Source: Lagierella sp. (GTDB lineage: Bacteria; Bacillota; Clostridia; Tissierellales; Peptoniphilaceae). Taken from it: a stretch of 49,621 nt of DNA. A program made the position numbers and the translations under genes. Position 1 is the first letter of the stretch; the number at the start of each line of letters is the position of its first letter. The stretch is from NCBI RefSeq assembly GCF_029983815.1, contig NZ_JASBYU010000013.1, positions 1 through 49,621 of the forward strand, in the 5' to 3' direction. Of the stretch, positions 1 through 7,141 are shown in pieces. The notes beneath the pieces are model-generated. The model did not search any database. It worked only from the letters and a program-made list of their open reading frames with translations, and was not told where the DNA came from.

Positions 1-13
1 TTGACATTAAAAT

Positions 14-44
14 ACCCCCTAATCCATGTCCGGATTTAGGGGGT
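14..44 (-). terminator. Strong hairpin at the left edge, possible terminator
   Basis: Positions 14-25 pair with 32-44 (12 bp, one bulged T, six-base loop) and include a run of five C pairing with five G. Read on the minus strand the stem is followed by TATTTTAA, which is only moderately U-rich. Read on the plus strand there is no U-run. I cannot tell which transcript it serves because the neighbouring gene lies outside the window. Confidence 0.35.
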
Positions 45-148
45 CACTACAAATTAAGGGCTTTATTTTTAACAATAATATGGTCATTATACTTTAAATG
101 GGGAGAATAGGTCAATGAAGAATATAATTATGTATATTACAAAGTTTA

Positions 149-157
149 TGATATAAT
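149..157 (+). promoter_or_regulatory. Extended -10 promoter of degV
   Basis: TGATATAAT is a perfect extended -10 element (TG, one base, TATAAT), 23 bases before the degV start. No good -35 hexamer is visible upstream, which is common for extended -10 promoters. Confidence 0.6.
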
Positions 158-180
158 AAAACGCAAAGCGTGGTGATTAT

Positions 181-1077
181 ATGAATATTAAATTGATAAT
201 TGACTCTGGATCGGATATGTCCCAGGAGTTAGCAAAAAAATACGGTATCACAGTAATACCTTTAACTGCAATATCGAAAGAAGATGAATATAAAGACGGA
301 ATAGAAATATTACCCGATGAACTTTATCAAAGAATTCGAGAAGGAGAATTATTTACGACTTCTCAAGTCAGTGTAGAACAATATGTAAATGAATTTAAGA
401 AGGAAATCGATAATGATAACAAAATATTATGCTTGACATTATCTTCTGGTATTTCAGGTTGCTATAATTCGGCTAAATTGGCGAAAGATTTGATTATTGA
501 AGAATATCCAAAGGCAGAAATTGAAATCATTGATACCAAGATGGCTAGTTATGAAATAACTATGCTTGCAATAAGAGTAATTACTATGATAAATCAAAAT
601 TTATCATTAGAAGAGATTGTTCTTAAAACTAAAGAATTTATAAAGGCAACTTACGTTATATTCACCGTTGATGATATGAAATATCTTCATAGGGGAGGAA
701 GGGTTTCTACAGCTCAGAAAGTAATAGGGGGAATGCTAAATATAAAACCTATTCTAACAATGGATGATGATGGTAAGTTAAAACCTATTGATAAGGCTAG
801 GGGATTAAAGAAGGTCTATAAAAAATTTGCACAATACATCCAAGAGAACATGGATTCAAATTTACCTAAAGATCAACTTGTGATTATTGGTCATGCGGAT
901 TCCTTAGACTTGGCTAATGAGTTAAAATCAGCTGTTGAAGAAGAACTAAATTTCACTAATATATATATTGATGAGATAGGTGCTGTAATAGGATCCCATA
1001 CTGGGCCAGGTTGTTTGATGATTACAATGTTGAAAGAAGTGACAGACGATAGCCTTGTAAATATAAAAATAAACTAG
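181..1077 (+). CDS. degV: DegV family fatty-acid-binding protein
   Basis: This is a 298-residue DegV-family protein, the usual full length. DegV proteins bind a fatty acid in a two-domain fold; in Gram-positives the related FakB proteins present fatty acids to the kinase FakA. Family landmarks are an N-terminal IIDSGSD (residues 6-12), TTSQ (59-62), the head-group motif SSGISG (88-93), YLHRGGR (168-174) and a C-terminal HTGPG. The ATG follows an extended -10 promoter with only a weak GGTG ribosome site. A convergent terminator follows directly, so it looks monocistronic. A second, divergent paralogue lies downstream of leuS. No fakA is in the window, so the partner is unknown. The family call is firm; ligand and role are inferred. 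Confidence 0.93.
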   Translation: MNIKLIIDSGSDMSQELAKKYGITVIPLTAISKEDEYKDGIEILPDELYQRIREGELFTTSQVSVEQYVNEFKKEIDNDNKILCLTLSSGISGCYNSAKLAKDLIIEEYPKAEIEIIDTKMASYEITMLAIRVITMINQNLSLEEIVLKTKEFIKATYVIFTVDDMKYLHRGGRVSTAQKVIGGMLNIKPILTMDDDGKLKPIDKARGLKKVYKKFAQYIQENMDSNLPKDQLVIIGHADSLDLANELKSAVEEELNFTNIYIDEIGAVIGSHTGPGCLMITMLKEVTDDSLVNIKIN

Positions 1078-1097
1078 CATAAAAATAATAAAATTTT

Positions 1098-1125
1098 AAG
1101 AGCAATCGAAATGATTGCTCTTTTT
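1098..1125. terminator. Bidirectional terminator between degV and the GIY-YIG gene
   Basis: A perfect 10-bp stem (1098-1107 with 1113-1122, loop GAAAT) runs into five T on the plus strand. On the minus strand the stem is followed by an AT-rich, T-containing stretch, so it can serve both convergent genes. Confidence 0.85.
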
Positions 1126-1129
1126 ACAA

Positions 1130-1387
1130 CTAAAATTTAACATTTGAATGTTTAAGTATTAATTCTATCTTACTTTCCCTAGTGAGTTTTTTTATTTCCC
1201 TTTCTCTTTTTTGAGCTAATAATTTATCCTCATATTCTTCATAATAGACTAATTTTACAGGAGTTCTACCTCTGGTATACTTTGCGCCTTTACCGCTATT
1301 GTGAACCTGGACTCTTCTTTTTAAGTCATTGGTCCAGCCAGTATACAAACTGTCGTCATTACATTTTAATATATAAACAAAATTCAC
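1130..1387 (-). CDS. Small GIY-YIG domain protein (YhbQ/UPF0213-like)
   Basis: An 85-residue protein consisting of a single GIY-YIG nuclease-like domain: the VYI strand at residues 4-6, the YTG counterpart at 15-17, then basic residues around 21-25 and a glutamate near 50 where the metal-binding residue is expected. Length and layout match the YhbQ/UPF0213 family, which occurs as free-standing domains with no extra DNA-binding module. Proposed roles in DNA damage processing are tentative. It overlaps the end of recX by 4 bp and is therefore co-transcribed with it. Confidence 0.9.
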   Translation of the reverse strand: MNFVYILKCNDDSLYTGWTNDLKRRVQVHNSGKGAKYTRGRTPVKLVYYEEYEDKLLAQKREREIKKLTRESKIELILKHSNVKF

Positions 1388-1995
1388 AAAAGTTCTCCCA
1401 TCAATTTATCTATAACATCGTATTTGAATCCTTTAGAGGCTAAAAATGTATATAGCTTATTTTTTAATTTAAATCCTTCATATTTTTTTCTCCAAATTGG
1501 CATTTTCTTTAAAGCGAGTAATCTTGCATTTTTGTAGTCATTATCTTCATGGTCTAAAAGTAAGGGATTTAGAATGTCCTGAGAAATTCCCTTGTTTTTT
1601 AATTCATATTCTATTTTTTTATTGGACCAGGCGTTTATTCTAGACTTTGATTCATAATAACTCTTGGCAAAGGATTCATCGTCAATATATCCGTTTTCTT
1701 CCAATTTATCCAATATCTTATTGATTTGGATAAAATCGACACCTTCTTTTTTTAATTTATCGACTATCTCTTTTCTGGTCCGTATTCTATAGCTTATAAA
1801 ATTAATAGCCTTGGAGTAATTGAGATTAAAATCGTTAAAATCTTTTAAAGCTTTAAATTCATCAGAATTTAATATTTTACCTTTACTTAACAACAGGTCG
1901 TTGTATAATTCATAGTTGGCATATAAAAAATCATCTGAAAAGGTAATTTTAAAAAGGTTTTTAGAATCTTCAAATTCAATATTTTTTATTTCCAT
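1384..1995 (-). CDS. recX: Regulatory protein RecX
   Basis: A 203-residue RecX-family protein, a modulator of RecA filaments. The middle and C-terminal parts show the repeated three-helix RecX pattern, for example the segment with ISYRIRTRKEIVDKL (about 67-81), then LEENGYIDDESFAKSY and KIEYELKNKGIS. Its ATG lies inside the last codons of an upstream 32-residue reading frame and has no ribosome site of its own, so translation probably depends on coupling. It is far from recA (35 kb away here). The family call is strong; regulation of RecA is from family knowledge. Confidence 0.92.
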   Translation of the reverse strand: MEIKNIEFEDSKNLFKITFSDDFLYANYELYNDLLLSKGKILNSDEFKALKDFNDFNLNYSKAINFISYRIRTRKEIVDKLKKEGVDFIQINKILDKLEENGYIDDESFAKSYYESKSRINAWSNKKIEYELKNKGISQDILNPLLLDHEDNDYKNARLLALKKMPIWRKKYEGFKLKNKLYTFLASKGFKYDVIDKLMGELL

Positions 1996-2084
1996 GAGCT
2001 AATAAAAGATAAAATAATAGGGAAAAGCATAGCTAATGCTAAAATACAGGCTACCAGTTGTACAAAAAAATTATTTTTTTTCAT
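1986..2084 (-). CDS. 32-residue single-pass membrane peptide coupled to recX
   Basis: A short open frame beginning MKKNNFF, followed by a hydrophobic stretch (about residues 6-28) and ending FISSWK. It begins seven bases after a good AGAGG ribosome site. Its stop codon lies 8-10 bases inside recX, and recX has no ribosome site, so the peptide is probably the translated leader cistron of the recX/GIY-YIG operon. Length, a basic N-terminus, one central transmembrane helix and an aromatic end recall small Gram-positive membrane peptides such as Prli42, but I cannot establish homology by eye. Translation is likely; function is unknown. Confidence 0.6.
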   Translation of the reverse strand: MKKNNFFVQLVACILALAMLFPIILSFISSWK

Positions 2085-2127
2085 ATTACACCTCTTATTT
2101 CTTTTGTATTCAACATTTGTCAATTAA

Positions 2128-2157
2128 ATGATATCATATTGGTAAAAAGAAAATCAA
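2128..2157 (-). promoter_or_regulatory. Promoter of the recX group
   Basis: On the minus strand a TTGATT -35 (2157-2152) is separated by 18 bases from TATCAT (2133-2128), which is preceded by TGA to give an extended -10. The -10 lies in a 10-bp palindrome, ATGATATCAT (2128-2137). Confidence 0.5.
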
Positions 2158-2159
2158 TT

Positions 2160-2187
2160 TTGAAAAAATCATATTAAATGCTACACT
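2160..2187 (+). promoter_or_regulatory. Promoter of the coiled-coil protein / ydbC pair
   Basis: TTGAAA (2160-2165), a 16-base spacer and TACACT (2182-2187) preceded by TGC as an extended -10. The predicted start of transcription, near 2194, leaves a leader of less than ten bases before the GTG at 2202. Confidence 0.55.
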
Positions 2188-2201
2188 ACAAGTGAGAGAA
2201 G

Positions 2202-2858
2202 GTGAGAATACTGGAGGATAAATTTCCATTAGATAAAATAGATAGTAAAATATGCCAGGTTAAAGTTCTTGATTCAACGATTGAGAAAATAGATTACTTG
2301 GAAAAACAAAAAGATGAAAAACAAAAAGAAATATTCTTTAAGTTGCAAGAGATAGAATTTTTAAAGTCACTTAATGGCAACGAAGACTTTCCTGATGAAA
2401 TCTACAATAATATTAATGACATTGTCCTGGTGGAATTTCTTAAAAGCACTATGTTCTTGGATAAGTTAAATAAAGACCAAGAAATAATAAATAACAAATA
2501 TCAAAGTATTGTCACTTTACTAAAAAATCGAAATTTCAAAGACAACCAAAAAGAGGTCGAAGAGATTTTAAATAAGTCACTATCAGCTCTTGAAACAAAA
2601 GACATCAAGAGGTTGAAAAGTTATGAAAGAGTGTCACTGATGATAGTTAATAAGGCTATTGAAGAAGGAACTATTCGATATGAAGATTTAAGTGATGATA
2701 TGAAGAACCTTAATAAACTTGATAGTATTCTTTTGAATGAAACTGGTGAATATCAAATTAATTTAATAAAAGACATTCAAAGATTAGATAAATTATTAAA
2801 GGATATAGATAGTATGTTACTAGCTGTAATACCGATTAAAAACAATATAATTATGTAG
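2202..2858 (+). CDS. Unknown coiled-coil-rich protein
   Basis: A 218-residue protein that I do not recognise. It is strongly charged and mostly helical, with heptad-like stretches around residues 28-55 and 85-135; it has no signal peptide, membrane segment or cysteine cluster. A TGA stop lies just upstream, so the GTG at 2202 is the earliest possible start. The ribosome site is weak and the predicted leader is nearly absent; a later in-frame start is possible. It lies 8 bp before the YdbC-like gene and is probably co-transcribed with it, which weakly suggests a nucleic-acid-related role. That is inference from context only. Confidence 0.75.
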   Translation: MRILEDKFPLDKIDSKICQVKVLDSTIEKIDYLEKQKDEKQKEIFFKLQEIEFLKSLNGNEDFPDEIYNNINDIVLVEFLKSTMFLDKLNKDQEIINNKYQSIVTLLKNRNFKDNQKEVEEILNKSLSALETKDIKRLKSYERVSLMIVNKAIEEGTIRYEDLSDDMKNLNKLDSILLNETGEYQINLIKDIQRLDKLLKDIDSMLLAVIPIKNNIIM

Positions 2859-2866
2859 GAGGAATC

Positions 2867-3091
2867 ATGGCGGAATTTAAATTTGAAATTGTGGAAAATT
2901 TAGGAATTTTATCAGAAAATGCTAAGGGATGGAGAAAGGAATTAAATTTAGTTAGTTGGCAAGAACGTGAACCAAAATATGATATTAGAGAATGGAATCC
3001 TGATCACACAAGGATGAGTAAAGGATTGACTTTTTCAAAGGACGAATTAAATATTTTATTAGAATTATTAAAGGAAGAATTGGGTAATTGA
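2867..3091 (+). CDS. YdbC/PC4-family single-stranded nucleic acid-binding protein
   Basis: A 74-residue protein matching the small bacterial PC4-like YdbC family. Family hallmarks are ENLGILSENAKGWRKELN near the start, NLVSWQEREPKYDIREW in the middle and SKGLTFSKDELN near the end. Members form dimers with a curved sheet that binds single-stranded DNA or RNA. A strong AGGAGG site lies six bases before the ATG. It follows the unknown coiled-coil gene by 8 bp, so they are likely co-transcribed. The family call is good; the cellular role is not established. Confidence 0.85.
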   Translation: MAEFKFEIVENLGILSENAKGWRKELNLVSWQEREPKYDIREWNPDHTRMSKGLTFSKDELNILLELLKEELGN

Positions 3092-3116
3092 TTAAAGAAT
3101 TTGAAAATGTTATAAT
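3088..3116 (+). promoter_or_regulatory. Promoter ahead of leuS, within the end of ydbC
   Basis: TTGATT (3088-3093), a 17-base spacer and TATAAT (3111-3116) preceded by TGT as an extended -10. It would start a transcript near 3123 with a leader of about 190 bases before leuS. Confidence 0.55.
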
Positions 3117-3247
3117 TTATTCTGAACACTAGAAATTTGTGTTTTGATTAAGGGATCAAATGAATTGTTGATACTTGAATAGGCATTTCATTTAATTGTC
3201 TTAATATATAAATATTGACAAGGATAAATTCTAATTATTTTGAAACT

Positions 3248-3280
3248 AACTTTCGTGTCATATTGGGACGAAAGTTTTTT
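3248..3280 (+). terminator. Intrinsic terminator in the leuS leader
   Basis: A perfect 9-bp stem (3248-3256 with 3268-3276) is followed by an unbroken T-run to 3280. It sits between a plausible promoter at 3088-3116 and the leuS start at 3313, so it either ends the ydbC transcript or acts as an attenuator of leuS. Confidence 0.8.
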
Positions 3281-3312
3281 GGTACTTATAGAGGATATAT
3301 TATGGAGGTTAT

Positions 3313-5724
3313 ATGGATATTTATAATCCTAACGCCATAGAAAAAAAATGGCAAGAATATTGGGAAAATAATAAAACTTTTAAAACAACAATTGACAATA
3401 GCAAGAAAAAATTTTATGCATTAATTGAATTCCCATATCCATCAGGACAGGGCTTACATGTTGGACATCCTAGACCCTATACTGCTATGGATATAGTTTC
3501 AAGAAAGCGAAGATTGGAAGGATATAATGTACTTTATCCAATGGGATGGGATGCCTTTGGTCTACCTGCTGAAAACTATGCAATAAAAAATAAAATTCAT
3601 CCAGCGGTTATAACGAAAAAAAATATAGACAGATTCAGAGAGCAGATGAAATCTATAGGGCTTTCCTTTGATTGGGACAGAGAGATTGATACTACAGATC
3701 CTAATTATTACAAATGGTCCCAATGGATATTTTTGAAATTTTTTGAAAAAGGATTAGCCTATAAAAAAGAGATGCCAATAAATTGGTGTCCATCTTGTAA
3801 AGCTGGGTTGGCCAATGAAGAAGTTGTTGGCGGAAATTGTGAAAGATGCGGACATCCCGTGGAACACAAAATAAAAAAACAGTGGATGTTAAAAATTACT
3901 GAATATGCAGATAGGTTAATTGATGATCTAGATGAAGTTGACTACTCCGATAAGATAAAAATGCAACAGATAAATTGGATAGGAAGAACCCATGGGGCAG
4001 AGTTGGACTTTCAACTGACTGAGGTTGATGAGAAGTTAAAGGTGTATACTACCAGACCAGATACTATATTCGGTGTAACATATATGGTAATAGCAATTGA
4101 CCATCCAATTCTATCTAAATACAAGGACAGAATTGAGAATATATCCGATATTAATGCCTATGCTAAAGAGGCTCAAAAGAAATCGGAGTTTGAAAGAACT
4201 CAATTGGTTAAAGAGAAGACTGGTGTATTGGTCGAAGGTATAACTGCAACTCATCCATTTACAAAGAAGAGATTGCCAATTTATGTATCTGATTATGTTC
4301 TAACATCCTATGGTACTGGTGCTATTATGGCGGTTCCTGGCCATGATCAAAGGGACTTTGACTTTGCAATGAAATTTGGATTAGAGATAATTCCAGTTAT
4401 TACAACTGGCAAAGATGATTCTTTACCATTAACTGAGATAGACAGTGGAAAGATTATTAATTCTGACTTTATTGACGGTTTAAGTATTGACCAGGCAAAG
4501 GAAACTGTTATCTCTAAGTTGGAAGATTTAAAAATTGGAAATAGAAAGACTAATTATAAATTGAGAGACTGGGTTTTCTCTAGACAAAGATATTGGGGAG
4601 AGCCGATACCTTTGGTTTATTGTGAAAAATGTGGTTGGGTTGGAGTTCCAGAAGAGGACTTGCCTGTGAAATTACCTGAAGTTGACAATTATGAACCTTC
4701 TGGAGATGGAGAATCTCCTCTTGCCAACATAGACAGTTTTGTAAATACCACATGTCCACGTTGTAAGGGCCCAGCTAAAAGAGAAACTGATACTATGCCA
4801 CAATGGGCAGGTTCTTCTTGGTATTATATTAGATATGCGGATCCTTTAAATGACAAAGAGATAGCTTCAAAAGATGCAATAGATTATTATCTACCAGTTG
4901 ACTGGTATAATGGTGGTATGGAACATACGACACTGCATTTATTGTATTCTAGATTTTGGCATAAATTTTTATATGACTTAGGTGTTGTAAATACGAAAGA
5001 ACCATATATGAAGAGGACAAGCCATGGAATGATTTTAGGTGACAATGGAGAAAAGATGTCTAAGTCAAGGGGAAATGTTGTAAATCCTGACGATATAATC
5101 AGAGATTATGGCGCTGATACCCTTAGAACATATGAAATGTTTATTGGTGACTTTGAAAAGTCTGCTCCTTGGTCAGAAAATGGAGTTAAAGGTTGTAGAA
5201 AATTTCTAGAAAGAGTATGGAAACTTCAAGAAATTTTGACTGATGGAAATGAATATACCAAGAGTTTGGAAGGAGAAATCCATCGAACTATAAAAAAAGT
5301 TTCTGAGGACTATGAAAATTTGAAATTTAATACTGCAATAGCTCAATTGATGACTTTAGTGAATGAATTTTATAATAATTCCAATTTAACCTTAGAGGAT
5401 TTTAAAACTTTCATAATTTTATTAAACCCAGTAGCGCCTCATATTACCGAGGAACTATGGCAAAGGGTTGTAGGGGAAGGTTTAATTCATAATCAAAAAT
5501 GGCCAAGTTACGATGAAGAAAAGTTGATAGAGGACATTATTGAAATTCCAGTACAATTTAATGGAAAAGTAAAGGGTGTAATCGAGATTAGCTTAGATGA
5601 AGATAAAGAAGAGATATTTGCCAAAGTACTTGAAGATGAAGATTTTCAAAAATATATTGAAAACAAAACAATTGTAAAGAAAATCTATGTTCCAGGAAAG
5701 ATATTAAACATTGTCCTAAAATAG
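3313..5724 (+). CDS. leuS: Leucine--tRNA ligase
   Basis: An 803-residue class I leucyl-tRNA synthetase of normal length. The adenylation signature reads HVGH at residues 49-52 within FPYPSGQGLHVGHPRPY, and KMSKS is at 581-585. Between them lies the CP1 editing domain, with TTRPDTIFGVTY and YGTGAIMAVPGHDQRDF. A zinc-type knuckle CPSC...CERC precedes editing and a second CEKC...CPRC pair follows, just before the WAGSSWYYIRYADP segment. The ATG has a good GGAGG site. degV follows with its ribosome site overlapping the leuS stop. The leader contains a terminator but no recognisable T-box. Confidence 0.98.
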   Translation: MDIYNPNAIEKKWQEYWENNKTFKTTIDNSKKKFYALIEFPYPSGQGLHVGHPRPYTAMDIVSRKRRLEGYNVLYPMGWDAFGLPAENYAIKNKIHPAVITKKNIDRFREQMKSIGLSFDWDREIDTTDPNYYKWSQWIFLKFFEKGLAYKKEMPINWCPSCKAGLANEEVVGGNCERCGHPVEHKIKKQWMLKITEYADRLIDDLDEVDYSDKIKMQQINWIGRTHGAELDFQLTEVDEKLKVYTTRPDTIFGVTYMVIAIDHPILSKYKDRIENISDINAYAKEAQKKSEFERTQLVKEKTGVLVEGITATHPFTKKRLPIYVSDYVLTSYGTGAIMAVPGHDQRDFDFAMKFGLEIIPVITTGKDDSLPLTEIDSGKIINSDFIDGLSIDQAKETVISKLEDLKIGNRKTNYKLRDWVFSRQRYWGEPIPLVYCEKCGWVGVPEEDLPVKLPEVDNYEPSGDGESPLANIDSFVNTTCPRCKGPAKRETDTMPQWAGSSWYYIRYADPLNDKEIASKDAIDYYLPVDWYNGGMEHTTLHLLYSRFWHKFLYDLGVVNTKEPYMKRTSHGMILGDNGEKMSKSRGNVVNPDDIIRDYGADTLRTYEMFIGDFEKSAPWSENGVKGCRKFLERVWKLQEILTDGNEYTKSLEGEIHRTIKKVSEDYENLKFNTAIAQLMTLVNEFYNNSNLTLEDFKTFIILLNPVAPHITEELWQRVVGEGLIHNQKWPSYDEEKLIEDIIEIPVQFNGKVKGVIEISLDEDKEEIFAKVLEDEDFQKYIENKTIVKKIYVPGKILNIVLK

Positions 5725-5734
5725 GAGGTAGAAT

Positions 5735-6601
5735 GTGAAAATCAATATCATTACAGATAACTCTGCATCGTTGTCTATGGATTTTATTGAACGTGAAAAG
5801 TTGATTGTATTGCCTCTTTTATGTTTTTTTGAAGATGAAAGTTACAATATAATGGAGCTTTCATACTATGATAAATTTTATGAGAAGTTGGTGAATTCGA
5901 CTGAGTTCCCTAAAACTTCTCAACCCTCTTTAGGGGAGATTTTGACATCTTTTAAAGAGGCTTTAAAAGATGATCCGGATTATGTTTTTGTTATGACTAT
6001 ATCAAAGGCTTTAAGTGGATTTTACAAAAACAGTCTACTTGCCAAGGAAATGTTAAATGATGAACGTATAATTATTGTTGATACAAGAACTACTACTGTA
6101 AATTTAAAGCGGATGATAGAGTATCTTTGTGAACTTAGAAAATTAAATCTGTCAAAGGATATAATATTAGATAGGCTTTATAAAATGCGTGAAGGTCAAG
6201 AAATATATTTTATCCCTGAAAATTTGGAATATCTTTATAGAGGAGGAAGACTTTCCAAAGCTTCTGCAGCTATTGGCGACTTATTAAAGATATGTCCAAT
6301 AATTACACTTTTTGAAGATGGTAGTTTAGGACTATATAAGAAAATAAGAGGGGAAAAAAAGGCTTTAAAAGCTCTAGAGTCCTACATAAGTGAAGATATT
6401 AAATATATTTCAGTCGTATACGTATTAAAAAAAGAGAAAGCTATTGAATTAAGAGATAGAATTCAAAATAAATTCCCCGATATAGAAGTCCTTTTTGAAG
6501 AGGTATCTCCAAATATTGGATGCCATATTGGACCAGGAACTGTTGGAATTTTATTTGGAACATATAAGAATTTGGAGGAAGATGATGAGACTGTCAACTA
6601 A
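5735..6601 (+). CDS. Second DegV family fatty-acid-binding protein
   Basis: A 288-residue DegV-family protein with GTG start (the overlapping ATG two bases earlier runs straight into TGA) and a strong AGGAGG site. Landmarks are TSQPS (61-65), SKALSG (90-95), YLYRGGR (166-172) and a C-terminal HIGPGT. It is clearly diverged from the first DegV at the left of the window, so the two may bind different fatty acids. It follows leuS by 10 bp and overlaps the IscR-like gene by 17 bp, so the three are one transcript. Confidence 0.92.
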   Translation: MKINIITDNSASLSMDFIEREKLIVLPLLCFFEDESYNIMELSYYDKFYEKLVNSTEFPKTSQPSLGEILTSFKEALKDDPDYVFVMTISKALSGFYKNSLLAKEMLNDERIIIVDTRTTTVNLKRMIEYLCELRKLNLSKDIILDRLYKMREGQEIYFIPENLEYLYRGGRLSKASAAIGDLLKICPIITLFEDGSLGLYKKIRGEKKALKALESYISEDIKYISVVYVLKKEKAIELRDRIQNKFPDIEVLFEEVSPNIGCHIGPGTVGILFGTYKNLEEDDETVN

Positions 6602-7004
6602 AGGCAGATATGGACTACAGGCAATGTATGAGTTAGGTAAAAACTTTGGTGAAGAACCTCTACCATTAAGTGAAATTGCCAAAGTCACTGAACTTCCAGT
6701 AGGGTATTTGGAACAATTGATTAGAAAATTAAAAAAAGATGATTTAGTAGATAGTACTAGAGGGCCTAAAGGCGGGTATTTTTTAAAAAGAGATCCTAAG
6801 GATATAACCATTGGAGATATCCTTAGGTCTTTAGAAGATTTCTTTGGTGTTACTGAATGCTCCAATGAAAGTGGTGTTTGCGGCAAGGAAAATAGTTGTC
6901 CTTCTAGGTTGGTTTGGATAGCTATAGCCGATGAGATTAATAAAAAAATAGATTCGATGACATTACAGGATATGGTAGACGGTAATATCAAGAGGACAAG
7001 GTAG
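6585..7004 (+). CDS. Rrf2 family regulator, IscR-like
   Basis: A 139-residue Rrf2 transcription factor. The chosen start gives MRLSTKGRYGLQAM, the standard family N-terminus, and lies six bases after GGAGG; an ATG immediately before it would be too close. The winged helix covers about residues 1-80, including LPVGYLEQLIRKLKK and RGPKGGYFL. Three cysteines near residue 95 (C-x6-C-x5-C, CSNESGVCGKENSC) match the iron-sulfur ligands of IscR, so an Fe-S sensor is likely; CymR-type members lack them. Unlike many clostridia, no nifS/nifU pair follows. The gene overlaps degV by 17 bp, and its stop codon lies in the loop of its own terminator. Confidence 0.9.
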   Translation: MRLSTKGRYGLQAMYELGKNFGEEPLPLSEIAKVTELPVGYLEQLIRKLKKDDLVDSTRGPKGGYFLKRDPKDITIGDILRSLEDFFGVTECSNESGVCGKENSCPSRLVWIAIADEINKKIDSMTLQDMVDGNIKRTR

Positions 7005-7028
7005 TATCTTGTTTTCTTGATATTTTTT
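6985..7028 (+). terminator. Terminator overlapping the end of the IscR-like gene
   Basis: A 16-bp stem (6985-7000 with 7008-7023, two G-U pairs, seven-base loop) runs into six T. The TAG stop codon at 7002-7004 falls in the loop, so the final codons of the gene form the 5' arm. Confidence 0.88.
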
Positions 7029-7072
7029 GAATAGTGTTAAAAGGTTAAAAACTGCACTGGGATGAGAAGATT

Positions 7073-7105
7073 TTGAAACTTGATTTCAAAATTCTATGAT
7101 ATACT
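7073..7105 (+). promoter_or_regulatory. Promoter of the AI-2E permease / alaS operon
   Basis: TTGAAA at 7073-7078 is followed after 16 bases by TATGAT (7095-7100). An overlapping extended -10, TGATATACT (7097-7105), is the other candidate. Confidence 0.5.
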
Positions 7106-7141
7106 ATATGTAGAGATTATTTGATTATTAGGGGTGTTATC

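Noticed and set aside
3117..3312. T-box riboswitch in the leuS leader
   Set aside because: The conserved T-box core and a long stem I are absent, and the leader is too short. Only a simple terminator is present.
6551..6991. Open frame of 146 codons opposite the IscR-like gene
   Set aside because: It is antisense to a clear Rrf2 gene, with no ribosome site and shadow-like composition.
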